Origin: Chlorobiaceae bacterium
GTDB lineage: Bacteria > Bacteroidota > Chlorobiia > Chlorobiales > Chlorobiaceae
DNA length: 41,026 nucleotides
NCBI GenBank assembly: GCA_013334755.1
Contig: JAAXWX010000017.1
Coordinates: 1-41,026 of the forward strand
Direction of reading: 5' to 3'
This document shows positions 1 through 8,593 of the stretch, piece by piece (the stretch's first letter is position 1; each line of letters opens with the position of its first letter). A model generated the notes under the pieces. The model had not been told where the DNA came from and did no database searches. It saw only the letters and a list, made by a program, of their open reading frames with translations. The position numbers and the translations under genes were made by a program.

Positions 1-1851
1 CCATGCCCCAACAAAGGCGAACTTCTCATCATTGCGCAATGCTTCGCCCTCACTGGTCTGATACTCCTCCCTGAAATGACCTCCGCAAGACTCTTTTCGC
101 TGCTGGGCATCACGCACCATGAGTTCACCGAGTTCGATAAAATCGGCAACCCTGCACGCTTTCTCGACTTCAGGATTGTATTCGTCCAGCCCCCCGGGAA
201 TCCGAACCCCCCGGGAAAATTCTTGACGCAATTCCGTAATCTGATAGAGAGCTTCAGTAAGACCGGCATCGTTTCGCGCCATCCCGCAATACTCCCACAT
301 GATTTTACCGAGACGACGATGGAAATGATCAACAGACTCCTTTCCGCCGCTGTTTTTAATTTGCTTCAGGCGGTCGGTGACAGCTTGTGCCGCAAGGTTG
401 AATTCGGAAGAAGCCGTGTCAAAGCGTGGCGTATGTATTTCAGCCGCCAGATAGTTACCGATGGTATAGGGCAAAACGAAATATCCGTCGGCAAGGCCCT
501 GCATGAGCGCTGAAGCACCGAGGCGGTTTGCTCCGTGGTCGGAAAAATTGCACTCTCCGATTGCATAGAGGCCGGGAATGGTTGTCATCAGCTCATAATC
601 CACCCACAGGCCGCCCATGGTGTAATGCACTGCCGGGTAGATCATCATCGGCATTTCATAAGGACTCTCCGCAACAATCTGCTCGTACATCTGAAAGAGG
701 TTGCCGTAAAGAGAGTCGATAGCGTCATGCCCCTTGCGTTTGATGGCATCGGCAAAATCAAGAAAAACCGCCATACCGGTTGACCCGACACCGTAACCCG
801 CATCGCACCGCTCCTTTGCGGCCCTTGAAGCCACATCCCTCGGGACAAGATTGCCGAAAGCAGGATAACGGCGCTCCAGATAGTAATCACGGTCAACCTC
901 AGCAATATCGGAAGGCTTAATCGATTTGTTCCTCAGTTTTTCCACATCTTTAATCTTTGCAGGTACCCATATTCGTCCGTCATTTCGCAGGCTTTCGCTC
1001 ATCAGGGTAAGCTTGGACTGGGAATCTCCATGCACCGGAATACAGGTCGGGTGAATCTGTGTAAAAGCCGGGTTGGCAAACATCGCTCCTTTCTTGTAGG
1101 CGCTCCATGCAGGGGTCACGTTGGAACCCATGGCGTTGGTGGAAAGGAAAAAGACATTGCCGTATCCTCCGTTAGCCAGAACGACTGCGTGAGCCGAATG
1201 ACGCTCTATTTCACCGTTCACGAGGTTGCGGGTAATGATCCCTCTGGCCTTTCCGTCGATGAGCACCATATCAAGAACATCGCGACGGTTGAAAAGAGTG
1301 ACATTTCCGGCAGCAATCTGACGGCTTAATGCGCCATATGCACCAATTAGAAGCTGCTGTCCGGTCTGCCCCCTTGCATAGAAGGTTCTTGATACCTGAG
1401 CGCCACCGAACGAACGGTTGGTTAAAAGACCGCCATACTCCCTGGCAAATGGAACACCCTGCGCCACGCATAGATCGATAATCTGATTACTGACTTCAGC
1501 AAGCCTGTAAACGTTGGCTTCACGGGCTCTGTAATCACCGCCTTTGATGGTATCATAAAAGAGACGGTACGCACTGTCTCCGTCGTTTGGATAGTTTTTA
1601 GCGGCATTGATTCCCCCCTGCGCAGCAATACTGTGAGCACGGCGCGGCGTGTCCTGATAACAGAACACCTTGACATTGTAACCAAGCTGGCCGAGTGATG
1701 CGGCAGCCGAGGCTCCGGCAAGACCGGTACCTACGACAATGATGTCAAGTTTTCGTTTGTTGTTGGGGTTTACCAGCTTGCAGCCCGATTTGTAGGCGGT
1801 CCATTTTTCAGCCACCGGCCCTTCAGGGATTCTGGCGTTGAGGCGTGTCAT
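1..1851 (-). CDS. sdhA: Succinate dehydrogenase/fumarate reductase flavoprotein subunit (partial, cut by left edge)
   Basis: This is the FAD subunit that oxidises succinate or reduces fumarate on the cytoplasmic side of the membrane. The frame is open without a stop from the ATG at 1851 to base 1 (617 residues), so the C-terminal end lies outside the window. Visible motifs are the Rossmann loop GTGLAG (41-46), HSIAAQGG (73-80) with the His that usually carries covalent FAD, the substrate-site FTQIHPT (263-269), LVPRD..SRA (335-343) and [15 protein letters not shown] (432-446). sdhC lies 58 bp upstream on the same strand, and sdhB is expected just beyond the left edge. In green sulfur bacteria the enzyme would work as fumarate reductase in the reductive TCA cycle; that role is inferred. 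No clear Shine-Dalgarno precedes the start. Confidence 0.95.
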   Translation of the reverse strand, partial: MTRLNARIPEGPVAEKWTAYKSGCKLVNPNNKRKLDIIVVGTGLAGASAAASLGQLGYNVKVFCYQDTPRRAHSIAAQGGINAAKNYPNDGDSAYRLFYDTIKGGDYRAREANVYRLAEVSNQIIDLCVAQGVPFAREYGGLLTNRSFGGAQVSRTFYARGQTGQQLLIGAYGALSRQIAAGNVTLFNRRDVLDMVLIDGKARGIITRNLVNGEIERHSAHAVVLANGGYGNVFFLSTNAMGSNVTPAWSAYKKGAMFANPAFTQIHPTCIPVHGDSQSKLTLMSESLRNDGRIWVPAKIKDVEKLRNKSIKPSDIAEVDRDYYLERRYPAFGNLVPRDVASRAAKERCDAGYGVGSTGMAVFLDFADAIKRKGHDAIDSLYGNLFQMYEQIVAESPYEMPMMIYPAVHYTMGGLWVDYELMTTIPGLYAIGECNFSDHGANRLGASALMQGLADGYFVLPYTIGNYLAAEIHTPRFDTASSEFNLAAQAVTDRLKQIKNSGGKESVDHFHRRLGKIMWEYCGMARNDAGLTEALYQITELRQEFSRGVRIPGGLDEYNPEVEKACRVADFIELGELMVRDAQQRKESCGGHFREEYQTSEGEALRNDEKFAFVGAW

Positions 1852-1909
1852 TGAAAAGTGTTGTGAATGTTGTTTTCTGTGAAAAACACAGTCGTAATCG
1901 AATATTAAA

Positions 1910-2572
1910 TTATTTTAAAAAAAAGAGATAAATAGGAACCAGACTGAACCCGGCAGCAATAAGCACCGAGTAAGCCGAACCGATAATCTTTACTGTGTCC
2001 ATATATTTGCTGTGGTTCCATCCGAGGGTTTGAAAAGCAGACTGAATGGCATGATTCAGATGAATGCCGAGAAACACAAAGCAGACAATATAAAGCAGTG
2101 AATACCAGGGAGATGAAAAAAGAAGAAGGGTGCGATGGTAAAAATCGTGACTTTCAATGCCGGGAGGCGGTGCTACAAGCCCGATCTTGATAAAGTAGAA
2201 ATCGAAAAAATGGAGGAGAAGGAAGATGAAAACAATGATGCCGGTATGAAACATGTACTTGGAAAAGAAGGATGTCTCCGAACTGTTACTGCACATATAA
2301 GGCACCGGTCTGGCAGCCCGGTTCTGGCCCGAAACAATCAGGCCGAAGAGTATATGGAGCAGAAAGCCTGCAAAGAGTACTATTTCAAAAACCTTGATGA
2401 GAGGATTGGTTCCCATAAAGGCTGCGGCTTCCGTAAACGTGCGACCACCATCATCTTTCAGCAGCATCAGATTGATGCCTAGATGAACGCATAAAAAGGT
2501 AACCAGAAAAAGCCCGGCAAGCGCCATAAGCACTTTTTTGGTAATGGATGAATACAATGACATAGTCTTCAT
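1910..2572 (-). CDS. sdhC: Succinate dehydrogenase/fumarate reductase cytochrome b (membrane anchor)
   Basis: This 220-residue membrane protein anchors the flavoprotein/iron-sulfur dimer and exchanges electrons with quinone. About five hydrophobic helices are visible (near residues 14-37, 60-80, 108-128, 155-175 and 195-217). Histidines fall in or near helices at 30, 73, 109, 121, 171 and 174, as expected for the single-polypeptide dihaem b558 family rather than the two-protein SdhC/SdhD type. It is the first gene before sdhA in the same direction. The start is the ATG at 2572; a second in-frame ATG at 2563 (MSLYSS) is an equally plausible start because neither has a strong ribosome binding site. 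Direction of the reaction cannot be told from the sequence. Confidence 0.92.
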   Translation of the reverse strand: MKTMSLYSSITKKVLMALAGLFLVTFLCVHLGINLMLLKDDGGRTFTEAAAFMGTNPLIKVFEIVLFAGFLLHILFGLIVSGQNRAARPVPYMCSNSSETSFFSKYMFHTGIIVFIFLLLHFFDFYFIKIGLVAPPPGIESHDFYHRTLLLFSSPWYSLLYIVCFVFLGIHLNHAIQSAFQTLGWNHSKYMDTVKIIGSAYSVLIAAGFSLVPIYLFFLK

Positions 2573-2670
2573 ACAATGGTTGTTTCAATGGGAAAGAACA
2601 GTGGATTAAATCCTTTGGACGTCAAGGTAATGTTCCCTGTTTTAACTTCCAATAATAAAATAACCATCGA

Positions 2671-3315
2671 CTATAAATCGTCGAGAAGGGCAACTGCTCT
2701 GACTGGAGAAGCTTCAGCCCCGATAATTTTCAGTGGAAACCCGCAAAAGATGAAAGAAAAATGTAATAAGGGGTAAAGACCATCAAGATTCTCAACGATG
2801 AGCATCCCTTTTTGGAGCAACTGGGTGTGCACAGGAAAATCAATGGCGTCAGGGGCATCAACAGAAATCATATCAACACCGAGGCCTTTAAGATGAAAAC
2901 CGGTAAGCCATAGGGCGGCTTCAGAGGAAAGAAGAGGATAACCCTTGTAATAATCAGAAGAGCCCCAGTATTGGCTCCAACCGGAGAAAAACAGCACAAA
3001 TTCACTTTCCTTGATGAGTTCCCGGTAAGGATGAAGCGTTTCAACAGTTATCATCCCCCCGGCTCTGTCACGGACATCTATCGCGATCCCCTTTCCGGTG
3101 AACCGCTCAATACTGAAAGCATCAAGCGAGCTGCCAGACCGAAGAATATGGGAAGGAAGATCGACATGTGTCCCTGTATGGGAGGAAATCGTGATTAGCT
3201 GCTCAACAAACCCCTGTTCCTCAATTGAGGTGAGGTGCTGAAACCGTGGCCCGGGAGTACCCGGATAAGAAGGCATTCCGGATTCGATGACATGACTTAA
3301 ATCAATAACCCGCAT
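2671..3315 (-). CDS. Cyclase-family metal-dependent hydrolase (kynurenine formamidase-like)
   Basis: This 214-residue protein belongs to the cyclase family (Pfam Cyclase), which includes arylformamidases and related amide or lactone hydrolases. The family signature HTGTHVDLPSH is present at 46-56 and supplies the metal-binding His/Asp residues; the N-terminus MRVIDLSHVIESGMP is also typical. A good ribosome binding site (AAGGGG) lies just before the ATG and inside the end of the upstream gene, 14 bp away, so it is probably co-translated with the alpha/beta hydrolase. It lies 98 bp upstream of sdhC. No tryptophan-degradation genes are nearby, so the kynurenine substrate should not be assumed. 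The exact reaction is unknown. Confidence 0.8.
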   Translation of the reverse strand: MRVIDLSHVIESGMPSYPGTPGPRFQHLTSIEEQGFVEQLITISSHTGTHVDLPSHILRSGSSLDAFSIERFTGKGIAIDVRDRAGGMITVETLHPYRELIKESEFVLFFSGWSQYWGSSDYYKGYPLLSSEAALWLTGFHLKGLGVDMISVDAPDAIDFPVHTQLLQKGMLIVENLDGLYPLLHFSFIFCGFPLKIIGAEASPVRAVALLDDL

Positions 3316-3329
3316 CGCCCTTACCCCTT

Positions 3330-4091
3330 TTATCGTTCGATCCTGAGAGTAACATAGTCAATTATCGCCTGCACAGCTACATCCCTCTCGCAATCACAAA
3401 AGATCTGATGCCCGGAAATCTCAAGCCACATGATTGACTTTTCTGATGGTTCAGTAGCTATATTATTGTACAGTATGATTGCACTTTCAGGAAGCACGGT
3501 ACTTTCCCTGCGGTTATGGATGATCAGAACGGGAACATTTACGCGGACAAGCAGCCGCATGCTTTTTTTAATCAGCTCGAAAAAAGAGATAACCGCGTCA
3601 GTTGGTACCCATTTATAATGAGGAATACAATCTGCGCATTGTGGCCCTGAATAGTCATTCTTCAAACCCCAATTCTTGATAATTCTGCTAAGAAGTGGTG
3701 CGGCAAAATGAAGAGGACGACCAGGCGCGAACACGGAAACAAGCTTGATTGCCGGCGCGACAAGCACCAGCGAGTCAACCCGGTCCCGATATCTCTCTGC
3801 AAGGTTCAGAGCGATAAGCGCTCCCATACTATGGCCGATCACAATAACCCGCGTCACTTCAAGGCTGAGTTTTTGAAGCGCCTGCTCGGCATCCGCCACC
3901 CATGTCTCCCATTTTACACCACGGAGTGCCTCAGGTGTCGACGCCCCATGGCCGGTAAGCAATGGCTGACTGACTGGAACACCAAGCTCCTTGATGGACT
4001 GGTATATCAACTTTACACTATCAAGGGTCGCCGTAAAACCGTGAATGATAAGAACGCCGAAAGAACTCCGCTCTTTGTGTTTTTCAACCAT
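3330..4091 (-). CDS. Alpha/beta hydrolase (Est30-like carboxylesterase/monoacylglycerol lipase family)
   Basis: This is a serine hydrolase of about 253 residues when started at the ATG at 4091; a GTG at 4112 would add seven residues, and neither start has a convincing Shine-Dalgarno. The oxyanion region IIHGF (15-19), nucleophile elbow GHSMG (86-90, Ser88) and catalytic-His segment SGHQIFCDCERD (His228) are clear. The layout resembles Est30-type carboxylesterases, with SGHxxxxDxERD near the end. At the expected acid position (GxxDxxV in relatives) the sequence reads NRRESTV, which suggests Glu196 replaces the usual Asp. No signal peptide is seen, so it should be cytoplasmic. The next gene is the cyclase-family hydrolase 14 bp downstream. 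The substrate is unknown. Confidence 0.82.
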   Translation of the reverse strand: MVEKHKERSSFGVLIIHGFTATLDSVKLIYQSIKELGVPVSQPLLTGHGASTPEALRGVKWETWVADAEQALQKLSLEVTRVIVIGHSMGALIALNLAERYRDRVDSLVLVAPAIKLVSVFAPGRPLHFAAPLLSRIIKNWGLKNDYSGPQCADCIPHYKWVPTDAVISFFELIKKSMRLLVRVNVPVLIIHNRRESTVLPESAIILYNNIATEPSEKSIMWLEISGHQIFCDCERDVAVQAIIDYVTLRIER

Positions 4092-4226
4092 GATAGCATC
4101 TTGTAATATCACTTTCCAGGTAAAACAGCATACCGCACAACACCCTCCGGTTCAGGGGATAAAAAACGTACAAGTTATAAAGGATTTTCAATTAAAAATG
4201 GCTATTTTTGCTGTAAATAAACTCCC

Positions 4227-4730
4227 ATGAACAACACGATACATAAGCTTTTACTTGCGGGATGCATTCTTTTGCCCCTGACACTCAGCTCATGCTCATC
4301 TTCGAAGCTTGACATCAGCGGTATTTCACCTGAGGAAGCGTACAGACTGGGTAAAATAAAGAATACACCTTATGTTATCAACGGCAGAGTTTATGTTCCG
4401 ATGAGCTACGAAGAGGCACTCTCCTATCAAGAGAGTGGTATAGCATCATGGTATGGTCAGGAAACGCTTGACCAGCATAACGGGCAGTTAACTGCATACG
4501 GGGAAACTTTCGACCCGTCAAGGCCAAGCGCTGCACATAAATATCTTCCTTTACCCTCTCTTGTAAAAGTGACCAATCTCGATACCCGTGCATCAATGAT
4601 TGTCCGGGTCAATGATCGCGGACCATTTATAGATGACCGTATTATCGATCTGAGCGCGGAAGCAGCTAAACGACTGGGGTTCTTCGAAAAAGGTACCGCA
4701 AAAGTCAAGATCGAGGTTATCTCACGCTAA
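4227..4730 (+). CDS. rlpA: RlpA-like septal lytic transglycosylase lipoprotein
   Basis: This 167-residue lipoprotein has a signal peptide ending in LSSC with lipidated Cys23. It is followed by a double-psi beta-barrel domain at about 68-165. The conserved core ASWYG (73-77), TAYGETFD (89-96), AAHKYLPLPS (102-111) and VRVNDRGPF (126-134) matches RlpA; Asp96 and His104 correspond to the catalytic pair of lytic RlpA enzymes, so it may cleave denuded glycan strands at the septum. Unlike the E. coli protein it has no C-terminal SPOR domain. It is transcribed alone, divergently from the alpha/beta hydrolase, and is followed by a probable terminator. Function is inferred from the family; activity is untested. 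Confidence 0.9.
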   Translation: MNNTIHKLLLAGCILLPLTLSSCSSSKLDISGISPEEAYRLGKIKNTPYVINGRVYVPMSYEEALSYQESGIASWYGQETLDQHNGQLTAYGETFDPSRPSAAHKYLPLPSLVKVTNLDTRASMIVRVNDRGPFIDDRIIDLSAEAAKRLGFFEKGTAKVKIEVISR

Positions 4731-4754
4731 ACCGGGAGATACTTTTTATTTTTT
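4718..4754 (+). terminator. Probable rho-independent terminator of rlpA
   Basis: TATCTC (4718-4723) pairs with GAGATA (4736-4741) around a 12-nt loop, followed by TTTTTATTTTTT. The stem is short and AT-rich and overlaps both the end of rlpA and the last codons of the convergent aldolase gene, so confidence is moderate. Confidence 0.5.
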
Positions 4755-5414
4755 CATAATCGCAGCATCATCCATAAACTTTTTAAGCCCAAGATCAGTC
4801 AGTGGATGATTGACAAGCTGGCGAATGACGCTGAAAGGTATCGTGGTGATGTCGGCACCCAGCATTGCAGCATCAACAACATGCAGGGGATGGCGCACGC
4901 TGGCGACAATCACCTCGGTCATATACCCATAGTTGTCGTATATGGTTACAATCTGCTTGACAAGCGCCATCCCTTCGGTACTGATATCATCCAGGCGCCC
5001 AACAAATGGGCTCACATAACTGGCCCCTGCCTTGGCTGCAAGTAATGCCTGATTTGCAGAAAAAACCAGTGTGGCGTTTGTGCGGATTCCCTGCGCAGAA
5101 AAATGACTGATGGCTTTAAGGCCGTTGATGGTAAGCGGACATTTAACGACAACATTTTCGTGGATTGCCGCAAGCTCCTCCCCCTCGGCGATCATCTCAT
5201 CCGTCTCAAGGCAGGTAACCTCTGCGCTTACAGGGCCATCAACCATATTGCAGATTTTTGCGATATGGGCCTTGAAATCCTGAAAGGTAAAGCTGGATGG
5301 ATCACCAACAATTTTAGCAATCAGAGATGGATTGGTGGTCACACCATCAAGGACTCCAAGCTCTTTGGCGGCCTTGATTTCGTCAAGATTAGCGGTATCA
5401 ATAAAAAATTTCAT
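4746..5414 (-). CDS. Transaldolase / fructose-6-phosphate aldolase (TalC/MipB family)
   Basis: This 222-residue single-domain class I aldolase has the usual size of the short transaldolase (TalC/FSA) family. The N-terminus [14 protein letters not shown], the GVTTNPSLI segment (24-32) and the Schiff-base lysine in VVVKCPLT (Lys91) are diagnostic. The reaction is either transfer of a dihydroxyacetone unit between sugar phosphates (pentose phosphate pathway) or aldol cleavage of fructose 6-phosphate; sequence alone does not separate the two here. The ATG at 5414 follows a strong GAGGAG ribosome binding site. The deoxyhypusine-synthase-like gene ends 9 bp upstream, so the two are probably co-transcribed. 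Confidence 0.92.
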   Translation of the reverse strand: MKFFIDTANLDEIKAAKELGVLDGVTTNPSLIAKIVGDPSSFTFQDFKAHIAKICNMVDGPVSAEVTCLETDEMIAEGEELAAIHENVVVKCPLTINGLKAISHFSAQGIRTNATLVFSANQALLAAKAGASYVSPFVGRLDDISTEGMALVKQIVTIYDNYGYMTEVIVASVRHPLHVVDAAMLGADITTIPFSVIRQLVNHPLTDLGLKKFMDDAAIMKK

Positions 5415-5423
5415 TCTCTCTCC

Positions 5424-6473
5424 TCAAACGTTTATCTGTTGACGATCCAGCATGGTATTGAAGTTTTTAGCCTTGCGTCCCTCCCAGCTGCGTTTGTGAT
5501 AGGCATAGCCGGCAATCAGTGGCAAAGCAATGGTTGCTTCAGCAAAGACCATCTGTTCGTGAACGGTATCAACCTTGCCCCATGAGCTAGCCTCCTTGAG
5601 GGTTGAACCCGACAACGCTCCATCACGCTCATCAGCAACAGTGATCTGTACGGCATAGGTATGCATGGAGACATCGTCGTGACCGAGAACCTCTGCGGCA
5701 ACCACAATATCCTGGGTAAAGTTTTTCGGTACACCACCGCCAATCATGAAAATACCTGTCTTGTCATTCTCGATCTTGATTCTGGTCAGTTCTCGAAAAT
5801 CCTTGACAGAATCTATTGAAACATGTTTTTCGGGATTATTCCACTGGTGGTGAACCAGGCCAAATCCGGCGGAGCAGTCTGAAAAGGCTGGACAGAATAT
5901 CGGTACACCCTTCTCGTAAGCCTTGTAGACAATGGAATTTCTGTCGAGGTTATTCGCCTCTATATATTTAGCCATCTCCACAATAAATTCGCGCGAAGAG
6001 TATGCCCCGGGTTCCATGGCGTTGGCAATAATTGCTGTTGTATCATCACAGACCCGAAGATCATCCTCGTCAATATAGGTATCGTAAATACGATCAATAT
6101 GGAGCTCCCTGAGAATGGCATCATCCATAAACTGGGTACCCTTGTAGTGACGGAATCCAAGTGCTTCAAAAAAATCCTGATCAACAATATTTGCACCGGT
6201 GGAAACAATGGCATCAACCATATTGTTGTCAATCATGTCAATAATGATTTGCTTCAACCCTGCACTGATCAATGAACCTGCAAGGGTGAGAATAACGGCG
6301 CACTCCTTGTCCTGCTGCATGAGATCAACAATCGATGCTGCTCTTGACAGATTGCGTGCCTGAAAAGCGGTTTCTCCCATCTGGTCAATGAGAGGAACAA
6401 TATTCAGTTGTTTAATATCAATATGGCAAACCGGCGCGCTCAGTAACTCCTCTTTTGTGAATTCTGACTGCAT
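5424..6473 (-). CDS. Deoxyhypusine-synthase-like protein
   Basis: This 349-residue protein belongs to the deoxyhypusine synthase superfamily, NAD-dependent enzymes that move an aminobutyl group from spermidine to a lysine or an amine. The NAD-binding and active-site regions are recognisable: TLAGSLISAG (63-72), FCPAFSDCSAGF (193-204), IGGGVPKNF (244-252) and the catalytic-lysine segment SSWGKV with Lys300. The protein modified by true deoxyhypusine synthase, eIF5A, belongs to archaea and eukaryotes, so in a bacterium a polyamine product such as homospermidine is more likely; this is inference. A GGGAG ribosome binding site precedes the ATG. The gene starts about 40 bp downstream of the SRP RNA and is followed by the aldolase gene. 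Confidence 0.88.
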   Translation of the reverse strand: MQSEFTKEELLSAPVCHIDIKQLNIVPLIDQMGETAFQARNLSRAASIVDLMQQDKECAVILTLAGSLISAGLKQIIIDMIDNNMVDAIVSTGANIVDQDFFEALGFRHYKGTQFMDDAILRELHIDRIYDTYIDEDDLRVCDDTTAIIANAMEPGAYSSREFIVEMAKYIEANNLDRNSIVYKAYEKGVPIFCPAFSDCSAGFGLVHHQWNNPEKHVSIDSVKDFRELTRIKIENDKTGIFMIGGGVPKNFTQDIVVAAEVLGHDDVSMHTYAVQITVADERDGALSGSTLKEASSWGKVDTVHEQMVFAEATIALPLIAGYAYHKRSWEGRKAKNFNTMLDRQQINV

Positions 6474-6510
6474 AACTCTACTCCCAACACAATTATAAGT
6501 GACACAACAA

Positions 6511-6616
6511 AAAAAGAGAGTAAGCTTGCTATATCACACACTCAAATTACCGGATGCTGCTTCCTTCCGGATCTGACATGGTTGGGCAACTGAGTGTTGT
6601 ATAGGACTTACTCTCT
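6511..6616 (-). ncRNA. ffs: Bacterial small signal recognition particle RNA (4.5S type)
   Basis: Read on the minus strand, the sequence carries the conserved SRP helix 8 core with GTCAGATCCGGAAGGAAGC, including the GGAA tetraloop region and the asymmetric loop bound by Ffh. The ends AGAGAGTAAG and CTTACTCTCT pair perfectly over 10 bp, giving the expected long hairpin of about 100 nt. The 3' end runs straight into a T tract (about 6511-6515), as in an intrinsic terminator. The 5' end at 6616 is set by the pairing and is accurate to a few bases. Confidence 0.93.
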
Positions 6617-6787
6617 AATATATCGGTTTTTGAATTCTTTCATTCTTTAAGAAATCAAAAACAAGTTGGATAATATAGTCTATCACACCTTGAAAACAAA
6701 AAACAAACAAAGGCCTTTTATCTTTCTCTCAACTGTTATAACTTCCGGAGCATTTAGAGCTTTATTAGAAACACGGCCCTGCCGGAA

Positions 6788-6816
6788 ACAACCGCACTCA
6801 CAGCCTGGTTGTGCGG
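6788..6816 (+). other. Mutually exclusive small hairpins in the trpS leader
   Basis: In the 215 bp between the SRP RNA and trpS, ACAACC (6788-6793) can pair with GGTTGT (6807-6812), or CCGCAC (6792-6797) can pair with GTGCGG (6811-6816), but not both at once. The element ends 15 bp before the trpS ATG, which has no evident Shine-Dalgarno. A regulatory role is only a possibility; I see no T-box consensus or leader peptide. Confidence 0.3.
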
Positions 6817-6831
6817 CATCAATAATTATTT

Positions 6832-7878
6832 ATGGCAACACAGCGAATTTTAAGCGGGATGCGCCCTACCGGCAAACTCCATCTCGGTCATTACACCGGC
6901 GCCCTTGAAAGCTGGGTTGAACAGCAGAATCAGCTTGATGAAAAGGGCTCAAGGATCTATGAAACCTGCTTTCTCATTGCAGATTATCACAATCTGACAA
7001 CCTCTCTTGATACCAGCGAAATCTATACAAATTCGCTTGACATGCTGATCGACTGGCTTGCAGCAGGCATAGATCCGGAAAAAAGTCCGGTTTTCCGCCA
7101 GTCGCAGATCAAAGAACATGCTGAGCTGTTTCTGATCTTTGCCATGCTGATCACCTCATCGCGCCTTGAAAGAAACCCGACTTTGAAGGAACAGATTCGC
7201 GATCTGAATATGGATTCACTGATATATGGCCATCTGGGCTACCCTGTGCTGCAGGCTGCCGATATTCTTCTCTATAAAGGAAACGTTGTCCCGGTAGGAG
7301 AAGACCAGATCCCTCATGTAGAAATTACCCGTGAAATTGCACGTAAATTCAACAATCACTATCCTCATCCTCTTCGGGGAGAGGTCTTTGCCGAACCTGA
7401 ACCAAAAATTACGAAATTCTCGCGCCTGTTAGGCCTTGACGGAAAGGCAAAGATGTCAAAGTCTCTTGGTAACACGATTCTCCTGGCAGACGGCCCTGAG
7501 GAGGTCTTGAAAAAAATGCGCACTGCTGTAACGGATACAGAAAAAATCAGGAAAAATGATCCGGGACATCCCGAAGTCTGCACGGTATTCAGTTACCATG
7601 GCAAATTTGCCCCTAAGGAACAGCTCGCCAGCATTGAGAAAGATTGCCGAACAGGCTCGCTGGGCTGCGTGGACTGCAAAAAACTCTGTGCAGCAAATAT
7701 TTCGACGGAACTTGCTCCCCTGATTGAAAAACGCCGCTATTATGAGATGCACATGGAGCTGGTAAAAGAGATTCTTCTTGAAGGCGAAGCCAAGGCAAAA
7801 GTCATTGCATGCCATACCATGCAGGAGGTGAGAACTGCCATGAAGCTTGGCGAAACAAACTGTTGTAACAACCTTTAA
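6832..7878 (+). CDS. trpS: Tryptophanyl-tRNA synthetase with iron-sulfur-type cysteine motif
   Basis: This 348-residue class I aminoacyl-tRNA synthetase charges tRNA-Trp. The ATP-binding motifs are clear: MRPTGKLHLGHYTGAL, with HLGH at 17-20, and KMSKS at 207-211. Tryptophan-site segments IADYHNLTT (49-57) and VGEDQIPHVEITRE (155-168) are also typical. Four cysteines at 250, 272, 279 and 282 (spacing 21, 6 and 2 residues) lie in the anticodon-binding part and resemble the [4Fe-4S] motif described in Thermotoga maritima TrpRS. It is the first gene of a plus-strand trio with the HAD phosphatase (5-bp gap) and argS. The start is the first ATG that gives a normal family N-terminus. Confidence 0.96.
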   Translation: MATQRILSGMRPTGKLHLGHYTGALESWVEQQNQLDEKGSRIYETCFLIADYHNLTTSLDTSEIYTNSLDMLIDWLAAGIDPEKSPVFRQSQIKEHAELFLIFAMLITSSRLERNPTLKEQIRDLNMDSLIYGHLGYPVLQAADILLYKGNVVPVGEDQIPHVEITREIARKFNNHYPHPLRGEVFAEPEPKITKFSRLLGLDGKAKMSKSLGNTILLADGPEEVLKKMRTAVTDTEKIRKNDPGHPEVCTVFSYHGKFAPKEQLASIEKDCRTGSLGCVDCKKLCAANISTELAPLIEKRRYYEMHMELVKEILLEGEAKAKVIACHTMQEVRTAMKLGETNCCNNL

Positions 7879-7883
7879 GCCCG

Positions 7884-8585
7884 ATGCTGAACGACCAGAA
7901 ACACGCCTTTATTTTTGACATGGACGGAGTGCTTACAGATAATATGCGATTCCATGCCGATTCATGGGTAGAGCTCTTCAGTGATTTCGGCCTTCAGGGA
8001 CTTGACGCCGAACGTTACCTGGTAGAAACTGCCGGCATGAAAGGTCTTGATGTTCTCCGTTACTTCCTTGACCCGCAGATCAGTGAGACTGAAGCTGAGA
8101 GACTTACCGAGCTCAAGGATTTTCTTTACAGGGTCTTGTCGCGCCATCTTATCAAACCGATGCCCGGGCTTGAGGCATTTCTTGATACTGCCGGAGAGCA
8201 AGGAGTCCGACTTGGAATCGGCACCGGCGCCGGACAGAGAAATATCGACTACGTCCTCGGCATCCTGAACATGGCAAATACTTTCCAGGCCATTGTGGAT
8301 CCTTCCCAGGTGCGTCGCGGCAAACCTGAACCTGATATTTTTTTGCGCGCCGCCACTCTCCTCGAAGTACCTCCTTCAGCCTGTATTGTATTCGAGGACG
8401 CACTCCCCGGCGTTGAAGCCGCCCGGAAGGCCGGCATGCAGTGCGTTGCTGTAACAACAACCAACAGCGCCGATGCATTCAGCCAATTCGATAATGTACT
8501 GCAGGTCATCGGCGATTTTACCCTTCTTTGTCCTGCAGATCTCCTGAGAAAGCTCAATGAGAAGCAACCCATGACCCTCTTATAA
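7884..8585 (+). CDS. HAD-superfamily hydrolase (beta-phosphoglucomutase/phosphatase-like)
   Basis: This 233-residue HAD hydrolase is of the subfamily IA type with a helical cap. Motif I is [12 protein letters not shown], with nucleophile Asp12 and acid/base Asp14; motif II is the GIGTGA segment near 112-117. The conserved lysine is in [11 protein letters not shown] and motif III is [17 protein letters not shown]. The RGKPxPD and EDSxxGxxAAxxAGM patterns are shared by beta-phosphoglucomutase-like and sugar-phosphate phosphatases, so the substrate is probably a small phosphorylated metabolite that cannot be named. It sits between trpS (5 bp) and argS (8 bp) and is almost certainly in the same transcript. 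No functional link to tRNA charging is evident. Confidence 0.88.
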   Translation: MLNDQKHAFIFDMDGVLTDNMRFHADSWVELFSDFGLQGLDAERYLVETAGMKGLDVLRYFLDPQISETEAERLTELKDFLYRVLSRHLIKPMPGLEAFLDTAGEQGVRLGIGTGAGQRNIDYVLGILNMANTFQAIVDPSQVRRGKPEPDIFLRAATLLEVPPSACIVFEDALPGVEAARKAGMQCVAVTTTNSADAFSQFDNVLQVIGDFTLLCPADLLRKLNEKQPMTLL

Positions 8586-8593
8586 AGAATCAG

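Noticed and set aside
76-513. Plus-strand open frame of 145 residues
   Set aside because: It is antisense to sdhA, whose frame is continuous and carries all family motifs; the translated product shows no domain features.
2667-2684. TCGAC/GTCGA stem at the end of the cyclase gene as a terminator
   Set aside because: The stem is 5 bp with an AT-rich loop and no continuous T tract, so it is not distinguishable from chance.
6666-6908. Plus-strand 80-residue frame before trpS as a possible leader peptide
   Set aside because: It has no tryptophan codons in a cluster, runs far into trpS in another frame and has no ribosome binding site.
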